Shown here piece by piece: positions 7,316-11,602 of a stretch of DNA of 11,602 nt (position 1 is the first letter of the stretch; each line of letters starts with the position of its first letter). This stretch comes from DASVAL01 sp035649575 (GTDB taxonomy: Bacteria; Planctomycetota; UBA1135; UBA2386). Position numbers and translations under genes: made by a program. The notes beneath the pieces were generated by a model. It had not been told where the DNA came from, did no database searches, and saw only the letters and a list, made by a program, of their open reading frames with translations. The stretch lies in assembly GCA_035649575.1 (NCBI GenBank), contig DASRJH010000079.1:1-11602 (forward strand), in the 5' to 3' direction.

Positions 7316-9838
7316 ATGCCGAAAGCACGTCCATTCCGGCTCCTCGTGTGCCTCGTCGCGGTGGGGATGCTCGCGGGCGCGTGGTGGCTCGGACCCTGGC
7401 GCGAGGTCGTGCCCCCCGATGCGCCTGCGGGAGCGACGTCGGACGCGACGACACCAGTTGAAGGCGTGCGCGCCGTGTCGGACGCGAGTGGCTCGGTGCG
7501 CAAGGCACCCGAGCCGCCCGCCGCAAAGGACGCGGAGCTGCTCGTGCACGGCCGATGCCTGGCTGCCGAGACGCGCGCGCCGCTGCAGGCGAGCCTGCGT
7601 GTGCTCGAAGACGACGACGCGGCAGGTCCCACCGCCGAGCGCGAGCCGATGGCCGCGGTCGCGAGTCGGGACGACGGCACATTCGAACTGCGTCTCGCGT
7701 TCGCGGGTCAGAAGAACCTGCGGCTCGAGGCGACGGCAAGAGACCGCGCGCCGATGAGCGGGCGGCGCGAAGCAGCTGAGGCCAACGGGTCGTGGGACCT
7801 CGGGGACGTGTTGCTGACGCGCACAGCTGGCGTGCGCGGCGAAGTGGTCGACACGGCCGGTGCGCCGGTCGCGGACGCGTATGTGCAGCTGCTGATGCTC
7901 GGTGGCGAACCGTCGCCGATGGCCTTCTCGACTTCCCACGGCGCGTCGAGCGATGCGCGCGGACACTTCGCGATGGCGTCACCCGTGGCGGCCGGCGAAT
8001 GGTATCTGTCGGTGGACGGCACCGGTGCCCTGGTCGCGCCGCGCAAGGTGCGCGTGCCCGAAGGTGGCGAGCAGTTCGTGCGCATCGAAGTCGAACGGCC
8101 CGATCCGGCGAAGTCGATCACGGGCCGCGTCGTGGATCGCGCGGGCCTGCCGGTCGCGGGCGTCGCACTGTGGGCATACGGGGAAGGCGCGCGAGGCCGG
8201 GCCAACAGCGGTCCCGAGGGCACGTTCGTGCTGCACCGTGGTCCGCCGCACTTCGATCGCGGCAAGGCCGGAGTCGAGTTGAGCGCACAGGCAGCACGGC
8301 TCGAACACGTGCGGCCTCCCGAGGGCCAGTGGGTGGCATGGGGACAGCGCGACGTCGTCGTCGTGATGCAGCCGCTCGCTGCCGTCACCGTGCGGGCGGT
8401 CGACGCGCGCGGCGGACGCGTGGAGGAGTTCGATCTGCTCTACGGGCAGCTCACCGGTGCGAACAAGTCGTGGCTCGACTACACGGCGGCCAGGATGAAA
8501 CGTGTCGAGGGTGGCGTTCTGCTCGAGGACCTGCGGCGCGGCGAGCACGTGGTGCTGCTGTTGCCGCGCGACGAGGCGCTCGCGGTCGCCGGTCCCGAGC
8601 GGTTCGTCGTGGACGACGGTCCGCGCGGCGAATGGACCGTGCGTGTGCCCGATTGCGTCGCTCTGCGCGTGGACGCCGTCGATGCCGCGGGCGCGCCAGT
8701 CCCCGGCTGTGACGTCGATCTGCTCGCCGGCTTCGGCGCGCCGGCCGACGCCGCGCTGCCGTACAAGCGCCTGCGCGGAGTGCGTTCGTCGGGCCTGCGC
8801 GGGAGCCGCCAGGTGTCGATCGCATCGGGCGCGACGGATGGACAAGGGGTCGCGAGTTTCAGCGCGCCGCCGGGTCGCTTCCTGTTGCAGGCCCGATGCA
8901 GGACCCACCTGCCGTTCGCGCGCGAGGTCGTCGTCAGTGCGAGCGAGCCCCGCGTGCGCATCGTGCTCGAGGCCGCGACGGTGCTGCGCGGGCGGCTCGT
9001 GCCCGTGGACGCATTGCCGGGACTCGGGCTCGGTCAGAGCAGACCCGAACGGCGTCTGGCGGTCGTTGCGCGGGTCACGGCGGCCGGCGCGCCGCGTACG
9101 CGCGGGCGCGAGATCACGCGCGCGGAGGTCGCGGCCGACGGCACGTTCACGCTCGGTCCGCTGCCGCCCGGCGTCGCAGCGCTTCGGCTCGAGGGCTGGC
9201 TCGTGTGCAACGAAGTGCACACGGGCGCGGTCAACCACGCGCTCGGCGAGATCGATGCGGTGGGTGGGCGCGTGATCGAACGCGAGTTCGCGGTCGGCGC
9301 GTTCCTGCCCGCCGTGGCCACGGGCCTCGTGCTGCTCGATGGCGTGCCGTTGGCCGACGGACAGTTCTTCCTGCGGCGTCTCGAACCCGAGCCGCTGGTT
9401 TCCGTGCGCGTCCCGACCGGCAAGGACGGCCGCTTCCGCACGCTGGTCGCGCCGGGCGTGATCGGTCCCCAGCTCGCGTTCCCGTCGCAGCCCGGTCCCG
9501 GGCACGTGATCCTGCCGCTGCCCGATCGCTGGACACTGGTTGCTGGCGAGACGCGTGAGCTGCGCATCGAAGGCAGGACGCGCCGGCTGCGTCTCCTCGT
9601 GCGCGGCAACGACGGCGAGCCGCTGCGTAACCGCCGCGTGCGCATCGAGGCAGACGACTTCCAACGCCCGGGCTCTCTGGCGACCGATGCGGAAGGTGTC
9701 GTCGAGATCGACGTGGCGCCGCCCGGCGAGTTCACCGTGCGCGTGTCGAACGATCCTGGTCCCGAGCTCACGGCGCAGCCCGTGCGGCTTCCTGTCGGGG
9801 AAGGCGCGGCGTCGCTAGAGGTGAAGGTCGGTCGCTGA
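7316..9838 (+). CDS. Membrane-anchored protein with CpReg-like (beta-sandwich) modules
   Basis: 840 residues from the ATG at 7316, which has AGG six bases upstream; the frame is open further upstream but only as antisense to the divergent gene. MPKARPFRLL leads into a hydrophobic segment (about residues 8-25), then a Pro/Ala-rich linker, then beta-rich modules. Module openings with the CpReg pattern are seen at GVRGEVVDTAGAPVADAYV (172-190) and ITGRVVDRAGLPVAGVALW (268-286), with more diverged ones further on, for example LRGRLVPV near 555. This is the layout of the sigma/CpReg protein after its sigma domain, and the two are probably related by domain shuffling. Such modules are usually non-enzymatic, used for binding or spacing outside the cytoplasm. 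No catalytic domain is visible. It ends convergent with the thioredoxin-like gene, 88 bases away. Confidence 0.8.
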   Translation: MPKARPFRLLVCLVAVGMLAGAWWLGPWREVVPPDAPAGATSDATTPVEGVRAVSDASGSVRKAPEPPAAKDAELLVHGRCLAAETRAPLQASLRVLEDDDAAGPTAEREPMAAVASRDDGTFELRLAFAGQKNLRLEATARDRAPMSGRREAAEANGSWDLGDVLLTRTAGVRGEVVDTAGAPVADAYVQLLMLGGEPSPMAFSTSHGASSDARGHFAMASPVAAGEWYLSVDGTGALVAPRKVRVPEGGEQFVRIEVERPDPAKSITGRVVDRAGLPVAGVALWAYGEGARGRANSGPEGTFVLHRGPPHFDRGKAGVELSAQAARLEHVRPPEGQWVAWGQRDVVVVMQPLAAVTVRAVDARGGRVEEFDLLYGQLTGANKSWLDYTAARMKRVEGGVLLEDLRRGEHVVLLLPRDEALAVAGPERFVVDDGPRGEWTVRVPDCVALRVDAVDAAGAPVPGCDVDLLAGFGAPADAALPYKRLRGVRSSGLRGSRQVSIASGATDGQGVASFSAPPGRFLLQARCRTHLPFAREVVVSASEPRVRIVLEAATVLRGRLVPVDALPGLGLGQSRPERRLAVVARVTAAGAPRTRGREITRAEVAADGTFTLGPLPPGVAALRLEGWLVCNEVHTGAVNHALGEIDAVGGRVIEREFAVGAFLPAVATGLVLLDGVPLADGQFFLRRLEPEPLVSVRVPTGKDGRFRTLVAPGVIGPQLAFPSQPGPGHVILPLPDRWTLVAGETRELRIEGRTRRLRLLVRGNDGEPLRNRRVRIEADDFQRPGSLATDAEGVVEIDVAPPGEFTVRVSNDPGPELTAQPVRLPVGEGAASLEVKVGR

Positions 9839-10308
9839 TCGCGACTTCTGCCGTGCGTTCGCAGGGGCAAGCCGCCGGCTTCGTCTGCCGACGGCCTGCC
9901 GTTTTCACAGGGCTGTTTCGCTGGGCCTACTTCAGGCCGCCAGCGGCCCAAGCTGCCGCTACGTTCTTCGGCCACGCGATCAACCCGAGGTCGCGCACGC
10001 GTTCCTCACGAGCCTGCGTTTCGGTGTGCTCCTTGCGCGCCTCCGCGAGGCGCTTCTCGAGGCTCCTCGCCCTCAAGGACTCGGGCCCATCCGTGGCGCG
10101 CTCCTTGTCGAGCTGTTCCTGCATCGACGTGATCTGCGCGTCGAGACGATCGAACTGTTCGAGCAGGGACAGCCATTCCTTGAGGGCCTTCGCCGGATCA
10201 CGGCTGTAGCGCTCGGCGAGCACGTCCTGCATGCCCTTCCACAGGCTCGTCTGCGTTTGCTGGCCCGTGAACTCCACCGGCTCGGACCACGGCGTGGCCA
10301 GCAAGTAG
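9803..10308. repeat. Left copy of a diverged tandem duplication (visible part)
   Basis: This stretch aligns with 11102-11602. The spacing is 1299 bases at the left end and 1294 after a net 5-base indel between the two stop codons. At 9803-9843 against 11102-11142, 37 of 41 bases match. It contains the last codons of the 840-residue gene, the intergenic gap and the 3' part of the thioredoxin-like gene. Similarity is lowest in the intergenic gap and about 90-94 percent in the best hand-compared coding stretches. The full unit presumably continues to about 11100. Confidence 0.8.
9891..9905 (+). terminator. Weak candidate intrinsic terminator after the 840-residue gene
   Basis: ACGGC (9891-9895) and GCCGT (9898-9902) can pair, or ACGG/CCGT with a four-base loop, followed by a short run of T (9902-9905). 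The stem and T-run are both minimal. It lies 52 bases past the stop of the plus-strand gene in a convergent gap, which is a suitable place. Confidence 0.22.
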
Positions 10309-10886
10309 AAGTGCGGGTTGCCCTTCCAGACGTAGCCAGCGAACAAGTTGTGGAATGGATGACGCGCCTCGGTCACGTGTGGCGGCAGACGCACGACGCG
10401 GAACCACTTCGTCAACAGTATCGTGCGGTCGTTGTTCGACGTGCGCCGCAACAAGGCCTGATCCGAGCCCTGGCAGAACGAGCACTCGCGCAACACGAGC
10501 AACGGTCGCTCATCACCCTCCCAGAGGACCTGCAGCGCCACCTCGAGCGGCAACGCGTTCTCGGCGTAGGTCGAGATCCCTACGGGGAGGGGAGGCACGG
10601 GGTGACGCCAATCGATCCTCAACCTGTCCCTGGACGTCGGACCGCGCTCAAAGGTGAATAACATGCCTCGCACGCCCGTCGTCGGGCCGCTCATTCCGGG
10701 CGCGGACGGGGCAGCTCCACCGGTTGCGGGACCGGTAGCGGCGGGAGGCGGTGGTGCCGGCGCCTTGGGACCTGAGGGACCAGGCGAACTCGGTCCCGAA
10801 GGACCGGGGCTCGTCGGTTCCGAGACTGGGCCGGAGGGACCTTGGGGGGCGCCTGGCCCCGGACTCGCTGGTGGCCCCTGATACAC
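9927..10886 (-). CDS. Thioredoxin-like CXXC protein with Gly/Pro-rich spacer and coiled coil (left tandem copy, probably 5'-broken)
   Basis: The open frame from a GTG at 10886 gives 319 residues. Residues 4-74 are Gly/Pro/Ser/Ala-rich, then comes a body with RPLLVLRECSFCQGSDQALL at 127-146. Cys135 and Cys138 form a CSFC motif placed after a hydrophobic strand, as in thioredoxin folds, followed by LLTKWFRVVRLPP and a strand LFAGYVW...FYLLATPW. Residues about 230-300 are charged and heptad-like, suggesting a coiled coil. I infer a redox-active or redox-derived thioredoxin-fold protein outside the cytoplasm; the partner is unknown. The GTG has no ribosome binding site. The same frame continues upstream through PPSSPPPTP to a TGA at 10914-10916, and beyond it to a signal peptide with a good start at 10991. 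The GTG start is therefore probably not native and the gene looks interrupted. The right tandem copy begins upstream of it. Confidence 0.72.
   Translation of the reverse strand: MYQGPPASPGPGAPQGPSGPVSEPTSPGPSGPSSPGPSGPKAPAPPPPAATGPATGGAAPSAPGMSGPTTGVRGMLFTFERGPTSRDRLRIDWRHPVPPLPVGISTYAENALPLEVALQVLWEGDERPLLVLRECSFCQGSDQALLRRTSNNDRTILLTKWFRVVRLPPHVTEARHPFHNLFAGYVWKGNPHFYLLATPWSEPVEFTGQQTQTSLWKGMQDVLAERYSRDPAKALKEWLSLLEQFDRLDAQITSMQEQLDKERATDGPESLRARSLEKRLAEARKEHTETQAREERVRDLGLIAWPKNVAAAWAAGGLK
10664..10877 (-). repeat. Gly/Pro-rich, collagen-like low-complexity spacer
   Basis: This segment of the thioredoxin-like gene encodes about 70 residues dominated by P, G, S and A with recurring GPSGP and SPGP units (for example SPGPSGPSSPGPSGP). 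It lies between the signal peptide and the folded body, suggesting a flexible linker between membrane or wall and the domain. The opposite strand also reads Gly/Pro-rich because GGN and CCN codons are complementary; that is a shadow. Confidence 0.7.
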
Positions 10887-10913
10887 AGGGGTCGGTGGGG
10901 GGCTACTGGGTGG

Positions 10914-10991
10914 TCATTGTGCAGGCAAGCTGCACGCGATCGCGAAGACACCCAGCGCCGGCAAGACAAAGCTCTCGAAGTGTCGATTCAT
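10914..10991 (-). pseudogene. Signal-peptide leader of the left thioredoxin-like gene, cut off by an in-frame TGA
   Basis: An ATG at 10991-10989, eight bases after a GGAG, opens MNRHFESFVLPALGVFAIAC followed by SLPAQ and then TGA (10916-10914). The stretch has the form of an export signal: a short basic start, a hydrophobic core and an SLPA-Q cleavage-like end; AIAC is also a loose lipobox. After the TGA the same frame continues without shift into PPSSPPPTPVYQG and the Gly/Pro-rich spacer. I read this as the authentic 5' end of the gene at 9927-10886, separated by one nonsense substitution. TGA is an ordinary stop here: the sigma/CpReg, dinB and 840-residue genes all end with it. A sequencing error is the main alternative. 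Selenocysteine recoding is unlikely at a signal-peptide cleavage site. Confidence 0.72.
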
Positions 10992-10999
10992 GACGCCTA

Positions 11000-11003
11000 C
11001 TCC
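11000..11003 (-). promoter_or_regulatory. Ribosome binding site of the left thioredoxin-like gene
   Basis: GGAG on the minus strand with an 8-base spacer to the ATG at 10991. It is among the clearest Shine-Dalgarno sites in the window and decides that translation was meant to begin at the signal peptide and not at the GTG at 10886. No convincing -35/-10 pair was recognised in the roughly 100 bases upstream. Confidence 0.6.
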
Positions 11004-11095
11004 ACGTGGATGCCGCGGTGGCACGCGGCGAGGTCAAAGTCGTCGATGGGATGGAGTGTCTGTAGTAGCAGCGAGCCGGCAACCGCGTAACCGTT

Positions 11096-11137
11096 GCGCT
11101 CGGCGCGGCGTCGCTCGAGGTCAAGGTCGGCCGGTGA
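11096..11137 (+). pseudogene. Captured 3' tail of the 840-residue CpReg-like gene
   Basis: In one frame this reads ALGAASLEVKVGR then TGA (11135-11137), matching the end of the 840-residue protein, GEGAASLEVKVGR then TGA (9836-9838). At the DNA level 37 of 41 bases agree over 11102-11142. In this frame a TAG at 11066-11068 closes the sequence only ten codons upstream of it, and there is no upstream gene body, so it is a non-functional fragment. It marks the left boundary of the second copy of the tandem duplication. Confidence 0.75.
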
Positions 11138-11602
11138 TCGCGGCTTCCGCGACGCGTGCCGCAGGCCGTCGGGCAACGCCCGCCGGCCTGCTGCTCTTGC
11201 TGGGCTACTTCTCGCACGGACTACTTCTGGCCGCCAGCGGCACCAGCTGCCGCTACTTTCTTCGGCATCGGGAGCAAGCCGATGTCGCGCACGCGTTCCT
11301 CACGCGCCAGCGCTTCGGTGTGCTCCTTGCGCGCATCCGCGAGGCGCTTCTCGAGGCTCTTCGCCCTCGAAGACTCGGGCCCCTCTGCCGCGCGCGCCTC
11401 GTCGATCTGGTCCTGCATCGTCTTCATCTGCGCGTCGAGCCGATCGAACTGGTCGAGCAGGGACAGCCATTCCTTGACGGCCTTGGCCGGGTCGCGGCTG
11501 TATCGCTCGGCGATCACGTCCTGCATGCCCTTCCACAGGCTCGTCTGCGTCTGTTGGCCCGTGAACTCCACCGGATCGGACCACGGGGTGGCCAGCAGGT
11601 AG
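11102..11602. repeat. Right copy of the tandem duplication (continues past the window)
   Basis: This is the counterpart of 9803-10308: the tail of the CpReg-like gene, an 83-base gap (88 in the left copy) and the 3' part of the thioredoxin-like gene. The last base of the window aligns with 10308, so the remainder of this copy lies outside. Both copies have the same orientation. Confidence 0.8.
11221..11602 (-). CDS. Thioredoxin-like protein, right tandem copy (C-terminal part; 5' end outside the window)
   Basis: The frame is open from the right edge (YLLATPWSDPVEFTGQQTQT...) to a TAG at 11221-11223, about 126 codons. It is not a gene starting at the internal GTG near 11571: the residues before that point, YLLATPWSDP, match the left copy's YLLATPWSEP, so the reading frame continues from outside. 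Over the last 116 residues I count about 24 differences from the left copy, roughly 79 percent identity, many conservative (L/I, E/D). The coiled-coil-like region (LLDQFDRLDAQM...LEKRLADARKEH) is retained, and a terminal AAAGAAGGQK tail replaces AAAWAAGGLK. The CXXC part, the Gly/Pro spacer and the signal peptide are beyond the window. It may be the functional member of the pair, being upstream on the same strand. Confidence 0.8.
   Translation of the reverse strand, partial: YLLATPWSDPVEFTGQQTQTSLWKGMQDVIAERYSRDPAKAVKEWLSLLDQFDRLDAQMKTMQDQIDEARAAEGPESSRAKSLEKRLADARKEHTEALAREERVRDIGLLPMPKKVAAAGAAGGQK

Noticed and set aside
4320..7982. Very long minus-strand frame across dinB and the C25-like gene
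   Set aside because: It is an Arg/Ala-rich shadow of two well-supported genes, produced by scarce stop codons at high GC.
9869..9881. Small hairpin AAGCC-GCC-GGCTT in the convergent gap
   Set aside because: It is a 5-bp stem with a 3-base loop and no T-run on either side, too little to call a terminator.
10654..10881. Plus-strand open frame encoding a collagen-like Gly/Pro protein
   Set aside because: It is the exact antisense of the Gly/Pro-rich spacer of the minus-strand thioredoxin-like gene. Gly (GGN) and Pro (CCN) codons are complementary, so such a shadow is expected.
10914..10916. TGA as a selenocysteine codon
   Set aside because: It falls right after a signal-peptide cleavage-like site in a Pro-rich stretch, not in a redox motif; the CXXC is about 150 residues further on. 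No hairpin of the required type was recognised just downstream.
10994..11065. Short plus-strand frame with a coding-like look (HVDAAVARGEVKVV...)
   Set aside because: It is only 23 codons between two stops, with no start and no ribosome binding site. The region is the 5' flank of the minus-strand thioredoxin-like gene and contains its Shine-Dalgarno.

Overview
The window is a GC-rich bacterial segment, densely coded, with short intergenic gaps. I infer a member of the Planctomycetota. The basis is an ECF-type sigma factor fused in one polypeptide to a membrane segment and a long chain of carboxypeptidase-regulatory-like (CpReg-like) beta-sandwich modules, plus a separate membrane-anchored protein built from the same kind of modules and secreted proteins of lineage-specific type. 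No rRNA, tRNA, CRISPR array, prophage or insertion sequence was seen.

Layout, left to right. The left edge (1-53, minus) holds the first 17 codons of a second sigma factor, a paralogue of the large one in this window. Next are a Uma2-family PD-(D/E)XK nuclease-like protein (174-752, minus) and the sigma/CpReg fusion (815-3760, minus). Divergent from it, on plus, are a stand-alone Clp N-terminal-domain protein (3871-4323) and a DNA polymerase IV (dinB, about 4365-5600), closely spaced and probably co-transcribed. Convergent with dinB is a secreted protein with hallmarks of caspase-fold, C25-like peptidases (5624-7219, minus), in which the expected catalytic His is Asn. Divergent from that is an 840-residue membrane-anchored CpReg-like protein (7316-9838, plus).

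The right end (9803-11602) is a diverged tandem duplication with a period of about 1.3 kb. Each copy carries the last codons of the 840-residue gene, and downstream on minus a gene for a thioredoxin-like CXXC protein with a Gly/Pro-rich spacer and a C-terminal coiled coil. The left copy of this gene has an in-frame TGA that separates a good ribosome binding site and signal peptide from the rest of the protein. The right copy runs off the window, but what is visible of it is open.

The most notable points are: (1) the nonsense codon splitting signal peptide from body in one of two tandem thioredoxin-like paralogues; (2) the captured 3' tail of the CpReg-like gene, which marks the duplication boundary; (3) an internal GGAG ribosome binding site placed so that the sigma/CpReg gene could also yield a sigma-free membrane-anchored protein resembling its 840-residue neighbour; (4) loss of the expected His in the C25-like protein. 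I do not see a coherent new defence or biosynthetic system. The common theme is cell-envelope and secreted proteins with membrane-linked sigma factors.
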